Under the pieces are notes generated by a model. The model saw only the letters and a program-made list of their open reading frames with translations, was not told the DNA's origin and ran no database searches. A stretch of DNA of 64,000 nt from Mermis nigrescens (Eukaryota > Nematoda > Enoplea > Mermithida > Mermithidae), in assembly GCA_036768485.1 (NCBI GenBank), contig JAVLUZ010000341.1, positions 1,915,658-1,979,657 of the forward strand, written 5' to 3'. Both the position numbers and the translations under genes were made by a program. This document shows positions 13,271-25,075 of this stretch, piece by piece; position 1 is the first letter of the stretch, and each line of letters begins with the position of its first letter.

Positions 13271-14560
13271 TCCCGTCTCGCTAGACCCACCGTCCCGCTT
13301 GACCCACTGTCTCACTAGACCCACTTTTTGTCCCACTAGACCCACCGGAAGTCTTGCTAGACCCACCACGTGCAAAATGAGGTGTCCTGCTAGACCCACT
13401 GTTTTGCGACCGTCCTGCTAGACCAACTGTCTCAAACGAACCACCAGAAAAGAAAATTATGTACGCTTATAAGCAAAAACAGAAATGTTTTCAAAGTGTT
13501 TCCATCCAAGTATATATGTTTAATCAAATATATAAATGATAAATTAAAAAATAATTACATTTAATTAACCACCCAATCAATTAAATTTAATTATTAAATT
13601 AATAAATTTTGTATATTATTGCATGAAATTGTGTATATTACAAATTATAACATGCAAAGAAGATATGCGCGTGTATGTGTGTAGCAATGGTAAGTAACCA
13701 GCCGTGGCCGATAATTTTATAAGAATCAATTTCTATTTTTCATGTCAAGGAATACACTCTTGTCAAACACATTTCAGAGTGCATTTTTTGCTTATTATTG
13801 TAAGGTTACTGTACTCTTTGTATCCTCCAATCAGGGAATTTCTGTATACTGAGTAGGCATACAGATTGAAGCATTGACACTGCATTCGGATAACAGTACA
13901 GATATGCACATTTGAATATGATGAAAAGCATGTAGGCATTTCACAAAGATGGCTCAACAATAATTGGGCCGAGTGGATGTTGCAAATTCTCACTAAAAAA
14001 TTGAAAATATCAATTAGGTCATTGTCAATAAATCTGAATCTATTTTTAAAAATAGGAGTGAGGAGCGCTAATGTCCATGTGCTCACTTTATTTCATCGCT
14101 TCAAATACTATACAGAAATTTTGATTTTGAATTGAGCCATGGATTTTGGATGCGCTAATTTTGTTTTGATTCATTATATGAAGTCAGCTCTGTTAGTCTG
14201 CGAAGCTGATAATAACAAAACTTTTTTCAAATGATATGGTAATTATAATCAATTGCACATTCATGAAAACAAACTAACCGCTTGTTATTGACTATTGCAC
14301 AACTCAAACTTGCTTTTTAATTAATGATTACAAGAAATTTTGCAGAATTCACTTAAGCGTCTTGATAACTATTTTTCATTTCACGTGTAATATGTATGTC
14401 TTCATTTTTTTGAGTGGGTCTTCCAAGACAGTGGGTCTAGCAGGATGGTCGCAAAATGGTGGGTCTAGCGGGACACCTCATTATGCATGTGGTGGGTCTA
14501 GTGGGATGGTGGGTCTAGCGGGACGGTGGGTCTAGCGGGACGAGTGGGTCATGCGGGTCA
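13271..14560. mobile_element. Foldback element with repeated GTGGGTCTAGCGGGAC in its arms
   Basis: Left arm 13271-13437 carries tandem GTCCCGCTAGACCCAC units; right arm 14412-14560 carries the reverse complement, and the order of variant units matches across the arms (for example the AATGAGGTGTCC and GCGACCGTCCTG pieces). About 970 bp of AT-rich sequence separates them. Such subrepeated inverted arms are typical of foldback elements. A 107-codon frame inside (13763-14086, minus) was not recognised. Confidence 0.7.
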
Positions 14561-14879
14561 CAATCATTTTCTTCACTCATGCTCCTTCAAACAATAATTA
14601 GATTGAAGCACTGTTTACCCTAACATTTAATATATTTCTAATTTATTTAAATCTAGCTGATCTACCTGGCATTGCTTGGGCTGAACTTAGGCCTGATAGC
14701 TATAGAGATGTCTCTTGTATTTTTTATTTTTCTGGGACTTTTGATGTTTTTTGTATATTTTTAAAAAAGCTGTTGGTGGAAACAATATTTTATTTTTTGA
14801 ATTTTTTCAAAATTTTTTTGGCAACCATTTTCTAATCAAATTGATATTTCTGATATTACAGAATGATTTCGAAAATTCA

Positions 14880-15640
14880 TGAGCAAAAATCATATTCTTG
14901 ATGTTTTAGGATGTTCTGGAGTTTTTTTGGTAAAACCATATCTTGATGTTCTAAAATTTTTAGTTTGTTGTAGCAAAGGGTGTCATATATCACATGATAT
15001 CTTATATCACTCATATGTTATAGCAGAGGGTATCTCCTATCTTATATCACTGCATGTTATGGCACAGACAGGGTATCCTTTATCACATCATTGTGCTGTA
15101 TAGCATTGCCCATGTTGTAGGATTATGTAGGCTAAGTCTGATCCTATGTTATAACTTATGCAGCAACAAAAGTACCATAACACAACAATTACCTAATCTG
15201 ACTTTATTCCATTTTTTTAAAATTTGGCAAAAAATTGGCCATGTCCCAAAATCGGACATGCTTAAGCATAGGGACACCTCCTACTTCATTCCTGTAAATT
15301 TTTTTTGATTAAATCCATATTTTTGGCATTATACAATGTTTTTGAAAATTTTTTAGCTAAAATCATATTTTTGATGTTCTGGGATGTTCTGGAAATTTTT
15401 CTTGTTTAAATCCATATTTTTAATGTTTAGGGATGTTTTTGGAAAATTTTTTGGTCAACCATATATTTGATATTTAAACTTTTTTTGTTCGTCATTGCAA
15501 AAGTTGTCATGTATCACATGATATCTTATATCACTCATATTTTATAGCAGAGAATATCTCCTATCTATTATCACTCCATCTTATGGCACTGACAGGGTAT
15601 ATTATATAGCATCATTGTATAGCATAGCATTGTCCACCTT
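14880..15640. repeat. Direct duplication, ~510-bp period
   Basis: The block with CACATGATATCTTATATCAC, a TATAGCAGAG box and ATCTCCTATCT occurs at about 14985-15110 and again at 15513-15640. Between and before them, units of the form GATGTTYTGGGATGTTCTGGA recur. Two diverged copies of one repeat. Confidence 0.7.
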
Positions 15641-15710
15641 GTAACAATATGTAGGCTCTATTGCATCAAATCCTATGTTATAAGGCATGCAGCAGCAACA
15701 ATACTGTAAC

Positions 15711-15985
15711 CATACATGGGCAGCAAGAAAATTCTGGTGTCGGGGGTGCAAGATTTTTTGAAGGTCAAAAAAATGGCCTTAAATATGGTGGTATGGCAAT
15801 AAAAACACCATTTTTCTTCGTTTCTCATCAAGCACTATCCATTGGCATCAAAAAATTGCAAAAAACGAATAAAATTTTCAAAAGTTGAATTCTGGAGAGG
15901 GGGTATTTTAATTTCTGGGAAGGAGGGGTATTTTGGTTTCTGGTGGGGGGTGCATACCCCCCCACACTCCCCACGCCCAGGTGTG
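15711..15985. mobile_element. hAT-type MITE, family A (copy 1)
   Basis: Ends CATACATGGGCAGC and GCCCAGGTGTG; flanked by ACTGTAAC / ACTGTGAC (8 bp, one mismatch). Inside are the family's G-rich boxes and the ATCCATTGGCATC core. Confidence 0.85.
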
Positions 15986-16235
15986 ACTGTGACCCAAAAA
16001 TTGTGTAAATTGAATTTATTCCTATTTTTGAAATTAAGCAAAAATCGGCCATGTCCTGAAATCGGCTATGCTTATGCATAGGGACACCTCCTGCTTCCCC
16101 CTGTACAGAGTGCATGAGTGGGGTTGGTAAAATTTAAATAGTGCTACTATACCCCCAGCTGAGAGGCCGAGCTCAGGCCAATACATTAGCCAACCAAGTG
16201 TTTTAAAGCCGGAGCCAACCCCAAACCGGAGCCAA
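15816..16235. repeat. Duplicated segment (partner 17649-18056)
   Basis: The second half of a MITE plus about 240 bp of its flank (from GTGACCCAAAAATTG to AAGCCGGAGCCAACCCC) recur at 17649-18056 with few differences. The two copies bracket the partial LTR element, so a duplication joined with the LTR fragment in the middle. Confidence 0.8.
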
Positions 16236-17650
16236 CCCAATATACTATACACCTAGATAATTATTTTCATCATTTTAAACGATTCATGCACAATTCTTGG
16301 ACTATTGCTCATGAAAATATTGAAAATTTGCAAAATATGCAAAAGTATCAATATGAGAAAGAGTGAAAAATATTGAGTACGCTATTGGTGATTCAGTCTA
16401 TAAACATAATTCTGTTCTGAAACTGGGGCAAACTTCTAAACTGATGCACCCTTGGGACGGTCCTTCGACTGTAACTGACATTACTTGATTTCCGAATGTT
16501 TATATACAGCGTGAGAATCAGAAAAATTGTGAGCTTATTCATGTAAATCAACTAAAAAAGGTTAACAAAAATAATTTACATGAAAGAAAAAATGCTATTC
16601 TAAAGAATCAAGTCACCAAAAGCTCAATTCAGCCTAAGGACGATTTATCATCAAAGCTTCATCCTTATAACCTTAGACCACAGAAGTAGCAAGATTTTAG
16701 TAGATATTAATAAAAATAATAAATAATAATGATAATTTAAATAATAATCAAATTTGCGATGCCACCATGATACTTTTGTGAGACATTTTGACTGTTTACT
16801 GTGCTACTCTTAAGAATGACTACTTCACACGATGCCATGTCAATGCGGAGTGACCAAGAAGATGGCAACTGGAAACGTCAGGCCCCAAGCCAACATCAGT
16901 CTGCACTCACTGCTCTAGTCAATCAGTGGTGGATGAAATTCCAATGAGGACTAGTTGATCCGAGTAGTTACATTGTTCCCTTCAACGCTAGTGTTGAGCA
17001 TGCTTGGATATGCTGGCAAAAGATCCACAGGCTCCAGGCGTGCCTTTGGTTCATTGCACTGAATATTTCATCAACGCACCTAGCAACAAGGCTGTAGAAA
17101 TTGGGGTCGAAAATCCAGAAAGTAAGACTACTGACAAGAATTCAGCTGAGCTAGAGCATAGTGGGCCATTCTGCGATATGCTCACTATTTTTTGATCTGA
17201 TGGTAAATCATTTGTTTTTAATGTTAAAGAAATGGGAGGCATTCCACGTCATCTTCACACCTGGGCGTGGGGGGGTTTGGGGGGGGGGTATGCACCCCCA
17301 GAAACAAAATACCCCCCCCAGAAATCAAAATACCCCCCCCCAGAATTCAATTTTTGAAAATTTTTTCTTCGTTTTTTTCGCAATTTTTTGATGCCAATGG
17401 ATAGTGCTTGATGAGAAACGTCGAAAAATAGTGTTTTTATCGCCATACCACTATTTTTAAGGCCATTTTTCGACCTTCAAAAAAATCTTGCATTCCCCCA
17501 GAATTTTCTTGCTGCCCACGTATGGTCATCTTTACACTTTACTGACTGAAGCACAAATTTTTACCATAGGATTTTAATTTTCAAAGGCATTAGAAAACAC
17601 TGAAGCTAGTCTTTGCAGAAAAGTTGTAAATTTGGATTTGTTTGATCTTC
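16236..17650 (+). pseudogene. Second partial copy of the gypsy-like element (integrase end and 3' ORF)
   Basis: Starts at the sequence corresponding to 3452 of the first copy and follows it through the pol C-terminus and the unknown 3' ORF to the part matching about 4590. It lacks LTR and RT. Near 17104 it has one base fewer than the first copy and keeps an open frame (17004-17195) there. It is interrupted by a MITE at 17256-17524. Confidence 0.85.
17256..17524. mobile_element. hAT-type MITE, family A (copy 2), with empty-site proof
   Basis: Inserted in the second LTR-element copy. The uninterrupted sequence at about 4452-4470 of the first copy is the empty site. Flanking 8-bp GTCATCTT is duplicated (17248-17255 and 17525-17532). 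Ends CACACCTGGGCGTG and CCCACGTATG, an inverted match of about 13 bp. This fixes the true ends of the family. Confidence 0.92.
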
Positions 17651-17817
17651 GACGTTCCTCATCAAGCACTATCCATTGGCATCAAAAAATTGCAAAAAAA
17701 ACGAATAAAATTTTCAAAAATTGAATTCTGGGGGGGGGGTATTTTAATTTCTGGGAAGGAGGGATATTTTGGTTTCTGGTGGGGGTGCATACCCCCACAC
17801 TTCCACACCCAGGTGTG
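17649..17817. mobile_element. hAT-type MITE, family A (partial)
   Basis: Right two thirds only, beginning in the CATCAAGCACTATCC core and ending CACCCAGGTGTG. Part of the duplication shared with 15816-16235. Confidence 0.8.
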
Positions 17818-18180
17818 ACTGTGACCCAAAAATTGTGTAAATTGAATTTATTCCTATTTTTGAAATTAAGCAAAAAATCGGCCATGTCCTGAAATTGGCT
17901 ATGCTTACGCATAGGGACACCTCCTGCTTCCCCCTGTACAGGGTGCATGAGTGGGATTGGTAAAATTTAAATAGTGCTACTATACCCCCAGCTGAGAGGC
18001 TGAGCTCAGGCCAATACATTAGCCAACCAAGTGTTTTAAAGCCAGAGCCAACCCCAAACATACAAACACTCTTTCACAAATATATAGATTGCATAAAAGT
18101 TGATGCATAGAAAACGTACCTACTCACTAATTCGCGCTCTGGTATGAATCTTATTTACAGTGCTGAACTATTTTAACAAT

Positions 18181-18350
18181 TATAGTCTGTTTCACATAAC
18201 TTTATGCATACATTTTGAAACTATTGCCAACAATGAGCTGGCAGATTGTGATGCAATGATCCTCATATATAATTATTGTAATGTAACCTTTCCTAACTAT
18301 CAATGAAAATTCTCAGAATTTATGCACAAAGTTATGTGAAACAGAGTATA
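18181..18350. mobile_element. Short MITE with 30-bp inverted ends
   Basis: The first 30 bases (TATAGTCTGTTTCACATAAC...) are matched at 28 of 30 positions by the reverse complement of 18321-18350. About 170 bp, non-coding, bounded by TA-rich sequence, as in Tc1/mariner-type MITEs; superfamily assignment is a guess. Confidence 0.75.
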
Positions 18351-19379
18351 AGTAGGTTAGCTTAGTTAGCTTAGGTCTGTTTCCTTAGGTTATGTTAGAA
18401 CCTTGTTTTCTAAACAATAAATTATTGTTCCTAGGCTTCACATTGATTTCACAATACAATTTATAATTTTGAGGTTTTTGAACTTTCCTGAACAAACTAG
18501 AAGGATTCAGAACATGAGACATAGCAAATTTTCTAGTTATCTACTGGAAATTTTTTGAAATATATATGACCTGACAGAATAATAGCTGAAAACACCAAAA
18601 GCTACAGAATGACAGCCTTTCTGGCGGCTATATTGAAAAATTGGGATTCTACAGTAAATCAGACAAATAGGATATCATTCGAACGAACTTTTTTGGGCTT
18701 TTTTTGAAAATATGAAAAATAGCACAAGTAAAATGAATACCTTATGGGGCAGCCATAATGTAAAAAATTAAATTGAAATTGCAGGACAAACTATTCAGAG
18801 AAACGAAAAACTAAAAAGGCTGAAATTTAGAGCACAAAAATATCTGACTACATTGCTATTTTCCAAAATATGAAACCTAACCTGTATACTGTAGTGACTA
18901 AGCAAAGTTTAAGCACTTTTTCGAGCCTGGCATACTGTAGCCATAAACTGGCTATACCTTTTTCTGGCAAAATAGTTTCATTTAAAAATTATCTATCTAA
19001 AACACTTCATTTCATAAAAATCCATTCAGTGGTTCTTAAGTTCATCTCTAAAAAACCTCACTTCACTGAAATGAGTTACTCAATGGTGAGCAGGTTCATC
19101 AGCTTTGACCAACTGTCACACTGTAGGCATGTTATAACATAGAACATAGACTATTTTTCGAGCAAGCTGAATGAATTGTGATCATTTATAGTATTTATTT
19201 TAATAACAAATACCAGCTGATCAAAAGTTATATGCTTTAATAAACTAAAATTCTCAAATTGTGTGAAAACAACGTGAATGCACCTGGAAATGCTCGCTAT
19301 TGCAGTCCAAAGATACAAAATAAACTAATTAGCTGTTTTTTGAATGTAATCTTTGCAAGACATCATAAAGAAGACAGAT
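18351..19379. other. AT-rich non-coding stretch
   Basis: No recognised gene; scattered short frames such as 18870-19142 lack any domain feature. Confidence 0.4.
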
Positions 19380-20870
19380 CAGATAGTCATGTCTTCCCTT
19401 CTTGCCAATAAAACAGCATCCTTTTCACTCAAATTTTTGTCAATTGTGCTGTGATATGTAGATGCTGATACTTTGCAGATTGAGGAAGATTTTGTCAGCT
19501 TTGTGAATATCAGTGATATGACTGGAGAATCAATTAGCAAAGTGATTATAAAGTGTTTGCAGCAAAATGGAGTCAATATATCCAATATTGTGGCACAAGG
19601 ATATGATGGAGTGGCTAATATGGCAGGACTTAACAAAGGCATTCAGGCACAGCTCAAAGAAATATACCCAAGTGCTGACTACTTTCATTGTGCAAATCAT
19701 TGTGTTTATCTTGCCCTGACAGATGCTGCAGTGACTCAAATGATAGCACAAATACTTTTGAGAGTCTAAAGCATTATTGTATATTTGTCAGGAGGTCCTA
19801 AATGCACAGAAGTATTAAAACATGTTATGAGCAATCTTTCACCTGAAAGTTGAAGACAAAGAATTGCCTAAATTTGCCCAACTTGTCGGATCAATTGTCA
19901 TAAAAGCCTCAATGCATTTAAAACGCTATTGACATGTATTACTGGTGCTCTACAAGGATTAAATGAGACTGAAAATAATCAAACAGCTGAAGATATGCTA
20001 TGTTGCATTTTGACATTTGAATGAATCATAGCTTTAGAGGTTGCTACACCGGCAACAGGTGCTCTTAAATGCCTATCAACTTGTCTTTAAAGTGAATCAA
20101 TTGATTTAATACAGGCTCATAGTGAAGTAATAAACACAAAAAACTTCTTAAAAGCATTCAAGAATGAAACAAAGTTTGATGCTGTTTACAATCATGCAAA
20201 AAGCATTGCAGAAGATTCAGGAATTCAAGTAGATTTTCCGGCCAACAAAAAACGTCTCCTAAGCAGAACAGAAACAAGTGAAAGCCGATCTACAATTATT
20301 AGAAAGCATTATAAGGAATTTCTTGTATGTTGCTTATTTAACTGCCTTGATAGAGCTGCTAGACATGCAGTTTTCTGGTTGCCAACAAGCAGCATTCAGT
20401 CTTCTATATTTCTTACCTATATTTGCTAATCAGCTGTCCTTTGATTTGATTAAACCTGCTTTTGTGCAATATCAGCGCTACTCCATAGATGTGTCAAAAT
20501 ACGCAATGCAGAATGAAATTGAATGATGGAAAAACGTTGCTGTTACTCTTCTACCTGACAAATCAACTGGTGCTCTTTTCAAACATTTTTAAGCCAATTC
20601 ATGTCATATGATAAAGTGCTACCCCAGTGTATTCACAGCTCTTAAACTGTTGATGTCTATCCTGGTCACAACTGCATCATCAGAAAGATCTTTTTTGACT
20701 TTAAAGCAGATTTTAACAGATATGCAGAGCTCATTGACTACCAGCCATTCATCATCACTTGCAATTCTTTCCACTCATTCCAGTCAACTTTGCTAGATTC
20801 ATCTAGATCGTGTAGTGAATCACTTCAGTGATATATGTCCTAGACAAATTAATCTACAATAATAGAGTAA
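19380..20870 (+). pseudogene. hAT transposase relic (ZMYM1-like / DUF4371 type)
   Basis: Encodes a transposase of the hAT class that domesticated ZMYM1-like genes descend from. 19473-19769 shows the DUF4371-like part: EDFVSFVNISDMTGESIS, then QGYDGVANMAG (the conserved GQ/AQGYDGA-NMSG box with a catalytic-region Asp) and HCANHCVYLAL. A middle part is broken. 20278-20526 is a helical segment, and 20608-20796 shows the C-terminal hAT dimerisation motif (TTASSERSFLTLKQI). At least three frame changes and several stops; no flanking inverted repeats were identified. Confidence 0.8.
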
Positions 20871-21785
20871 TGAATAACAATTTTGATTAAATTCATTGTG
20901 CAAATTATAAGCTTACACAGAAAATTTTCAATTTTTTTTTGTAAAAATTTTCTCCACCACTACATAGATCTTGTTGGGAAATGATCTAAAATGCAATCGC
21001 TTCTGTGTAGCTCTTGGCGATTCTCAATGAGATAAATGACTTGAAAAATTCCCCTCCTGAAAAATGTCAGGTCCAGACAACCTAAGCCAATGCAAAAAAC
21101 CGACCGCAGTTTGGGTCGGACAAAGCTTAAAATACAATAGATGTGGGTTGAGATTTCTCAGTTGGGTTGAAAACTAGATTTTCAGATTTTAAAACCAAAT
21201 TTTTGGCCTCAGGATATCTGTCAATGTTACAATTCCCTTAAAGTCATGACTTGCTCAGAAGTTTGCACACTTCTTTTTCAAGATTTTCGCAAATAGTTTT
21301 GGATGTTTTTGACCTGCATCCATTGTTTTTAAGCCTAAAAAAGGTCTTTTTTTAAATTTTTTGAGCTTGACCTCCCAGAATTTTCCTGCTGTACATGTAT
21401 AGTGATAATTCTTATATTGAAAACTTTTTTGGGATGATTAACTCATTCAGCGGGAAGAGAAAACCCTTAAATTATTTATGTTCTCATGTGAATACAGTCC
21501 TCATCATGATTATTATTTGTAATAGTATCAATATTACTGTACATTCATGCCAATTTTCTTTTTCATTATTTGATGTCAACTTTTGCATTCTTTGATGTAA
21601 AGATTGTTAGCCTCAAAGACCGTTCATCCAGACTATCTTTGTATTTCTTCGTAGGTACCACAAAATTTTATTACTACCATGTTATTTTTTGCCCAAAGTA
21701 TCATAAAGAAATTGAAGGCAGGGTCAATTTTTTTCAATCTGTAGGGTATGGACAATGGCCAAGTATAATTTGGGATTATTTAATC
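20871..21785. other. Non-coding stretch
   Basis: No domain or repeat supported. Poly-T and AT-rich tracts; the short frames at 21395-21851 are unsupported. Confidence 0.4.
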
Positions 21786-22046
21786 AATAAGTGGGCAGCA
21801 GCAAAATTCTGGGGGTGCAAGATTTTTCTAGGGGTCAAAAAATGGCCTTAAAAACGGTGGTATGGTGAAAAAACACAATTTTTCAATGTTTCTTATCGAG
21901 CACTATTGGCATCCAAAAATTGCAACAAAAAAAGCAAAAAAATTATTAAAAATTGAATTCTTGGAGGGGGTATTTTGATTTCTGGGGGAAGGGGGTACTT
22001 TGGTTTCTGGTGGGTGCATACTTCAATTCCCCCACGCCCAGGTGTG
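21786..22046. mobile_element. hAT-type MITE, family A (copy 3)
   Basis: Ends AATAAGTGGGCAGCAG and GCCCAGGTGTG with flanks ATTTAATC / ATTTAACC. Diverged core. Confidence 0.75.
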
Positions 22047-22225
22047 ATTTAACCTGCCCAAGATCATTTTATATGTAACTTTAGCAGATTACTGACTTAT
22101 TTTTAAGTAATGCTGTCATTTCTATGTGGTTATGCATGCTTGCAATATTTTGTATCCTCCTTCATCATGAATGCAAAATCTAACACCGTTTTGGCTCGGG
22201 GATTAAGGGATGTGCATTCCACAGA

Positions 22226-22362
22226 TGGCCAAATACCCCCAAAAAATTGAAATACCCCCAAAATTCGATTTTTGAAAGTTTCTTGTTTTTTTCTGCAAAA
22301 TTTTTATGCTAATCAATAGAGATAAATGTGGAACGTCAATAATGTTTTTTACATCACTTCAA
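22226..22362. mobile_element. hAT-type MITE, family A (fragment)
   Basis: AAATACCCCCAAAA, AATTCGATTTTTGAAA and the following ATGCTAATCAATAGAG recall the reverse-oriented family core; ends are not preserved. Confidence 0.5.
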
Positions 22363-24815
22363 AGTTTTCTATATCTAACCATTATCCTGCATTAATTTGC
22401 AATTGCTGTTATATCTGTGCTGGATGAACTGCAGCAGGCATCCCTAAAGAAGTGTCTTGGTGTAAAATTCTGTGTCCATGTTTTCAAATATACAAATTTT
22501 TGTTTTTCCATGACACAAAATTCCGGCCCAAACCATTAAGCTAATGGGGTGCTTATGGCGCCCCTTCACCTTAATGGGTTGACCAAGATGCTGATAGCTC
22601 TTCTTTGCGTGTGTCCTGCTCTCAATTTTTGACTTATATATAAAAACAACATCCTCAAATCAATATCCCGCTCATTTCCCTTTCATCATCTTCTGCGCCC
22701 ATTTGTATTGAGCAGCGACATTCTTCTCGCGGATTTGCTGGCAATATTGAGAGGCACAAAAGACCCAGCCTAGCAGACAAGCACAATGAATGTTAGAGAG
22801 CAATAAGCAGAACTTGCGTTTCGTCAGAATATCTTGTAGATTCCTCATTGATGTCTCATCATCCTCTTTGTATGCAGTCTGAATGATGCTCAAAACTTTG
22901 TTAGTGGCCATTTTCTCCCAAGGCCAATATGGTACTCAGGAAGTTGAGCATGTCGCGAGATCCTTCTTGATAATCCCGTGCACTGTTGTCATGTGCACCT
23001 TGTATCCAATGTCCCTAGTAATTGTGCTTCCTTGCTTCTTCGATTATTCTGTCCTTGAGATAATCAGATTTGTGCGAAATCTAGAAAATTTGAAATTTGA
23101 AGGTTTCATTGTAAAGTTTTCCTGTAAACTTTTATGAATTCCTAATTATTAGATGAAAAATTATCACACTGCATAAATGAAGCAAATTTCAGCAAAAAAC
23201 AATAAATACATTGGAAATTTTATTTTTCTCTTTTGGTTTTCTCTACAGTGCACAGGACTTGAACAATTGAGGAGCTCTAAAAATGCTCTCCCAAATGCCT
23301 ACCACATTATATTTATTCAAAATAATCAAATTGCATTATTTGTCATACAAATAATTGAAAAATTTTTTTTAATCAGCATTGATTTTTCTGTTGCTCCACC
23401 CACTGTGCTATAAGCCGACCAATCAGACGCCAGATACTACTGTGTACTGAGCATATGCTGCATGCATTTCAAAAGTGTGTGCATACTGCAGGTCCAGTCC
23501 GAGAAAAACATGTAAAAATAGATGAGTATTTTCATGCATATCATTATAATTCTCGTTTCTTCCATTGGAATCTCATCTAATAGACAATGGGCATAAAAAT
23601 GAAAGAAAATAGTATTTCCTTTGTGCGATCAATAGCATATTGCTTTGCAGCAAAAGAGCATTTTAAAATCAATTTCAGGCTGAGAGCTTTCCGTGTTTTA
23701 GAACAAATTCATGCTTAATAAAGAGCATAAGATTTAAGAATCATATAGGCCCAAAATTTATTTTGCCATTAGTAATATGATTTTAAAAAGCACATCATTT
23801 TGACTAAATTGAAATCAGAAATAAAATCAAAGCAAATTGCTCTTGTCTTTTGAAGGAAAAGGCTTTTTAAAAAGGTATTATCTTCTTCTACAAACCACAT
23901 TTTTCACTATTATATTGCAAAATTGGGAAGAGAGAATGAATAGTGACTGTAAGGTCTAAGCTGAATAGAAAATTTACATAATAGTGAAATACAGATGACG
24001 AATAGTTTTGCAATTTAATTGTACATCATGCATAGTGCGCTGTTATTTTGGTTGCAATATTTTGATTTATTTGCAGTCAACTCAAGTCAAAATAAAATGA
24101 ACAATTAGTACACTTTCTACACAGGAGATTCAACTTTTACGCACAGCCTGCTGCATAAGCGAGCCAATTTGCCATCTAATTATCATAATTAATGCATCCT
24201 CAGTCAAACAGAGAGCTAAGAAGCGAGCAAAATCTTTGTGATCTTGTGTATTAAAATATCAGGAGGTAAAAATTTGTTGTCCTGTTTTCAAGTCTTGCAT
24301 TGAATATGTGTGTAGGCGTACGTCCGCTGAATAAAATAAATACAAAATGGTAGATACGGATATACATATATGTAAGTACTTCAATTGATCAAAAAATCGC
24401 AAAGGAAGCTTGCTGGTCAAAATAAAATTTGCGCGAAATAATAGAGCGGGCAATATTTTTATGATCTATAAGCTTGCCTGAGGAGACAGACACCATATGA
24501 TGTATTCCACTTCTGAACTGAAATATTATTGATGTATGTATTGTAAATAATTGAAAAATGCAAAGATACAAAATATTTTTGAAAGCGCATGATCAGGAGC
24601 TTTTTATCAATTTCGTATTTTAAAAGCATTATGATAGTAATTAGTTACAAAAATTATAAATATGCAGCACCCAAATTCTAGAGGGTCTGGTTTGAATTGC
24701 CAGAAATATTACTAAAAATAGAATTCTGGGGCCTACAGTAATCTGCCAGGTATTTCAATTTTTGGGGTCACAAGCCCTCCAGGCACGTAGCTGTGGAAGT
24801 AATGGGAGTCCAGAC
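22363..24815. other. Non-coding stretch, no gene recognised
   Basis: The longest sensible frame is 22672-22911 on the minus strand (79 codons, Cys/Lys rich, ends in KMMKGK); it has no motif I know and may be chance. Otherwise AT-rich with simple repeats. Confidence 0.4.
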
Positions 24816-25075
24816 CATACATGGGCAGCAAGAAAATTCTGGGGGGGTGCAAGATTTTTTTGAAGGTCGAAAAATGGCCTTAAAAATGGTGGTATAGCAA
24901 TAAAAACACCATTTTTCGACGTTTCTCATCAAACACTATCCATTGGCATCAAAAAATTGCAAAAAAAAACAAAAAAATTCCAAAAATTGAATTCTGGGGG
25001 GTATTTTGATTTCTGTGGAGGTATTTTGGTTTCTGGAGGGTGCATACCGCCCCAAACCCCCCACACCCAGGTGTG
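24816..25075. mobile_element. hAT-type MITE, family A (copy 4)
   Basis: Ends CATACATGGGCAGC and CACCCAGGTGTG; target duplication GTCCAGAC / GTCCGGAC (7 of 8). Confidence 0.88.

Noticed and set aside
13763..14086. 107-codon minus-strand frame inside the foldback element as a transposase
   Set aside because: No catalytic motif in this frame or in the opposite strand; only vague likeness to a Tc1-type end segment.
22672..22911. 79-codon minus-strand frame as a host exon
   Set aside because: No known domain, no convincing splice-site context, single isolated frame.
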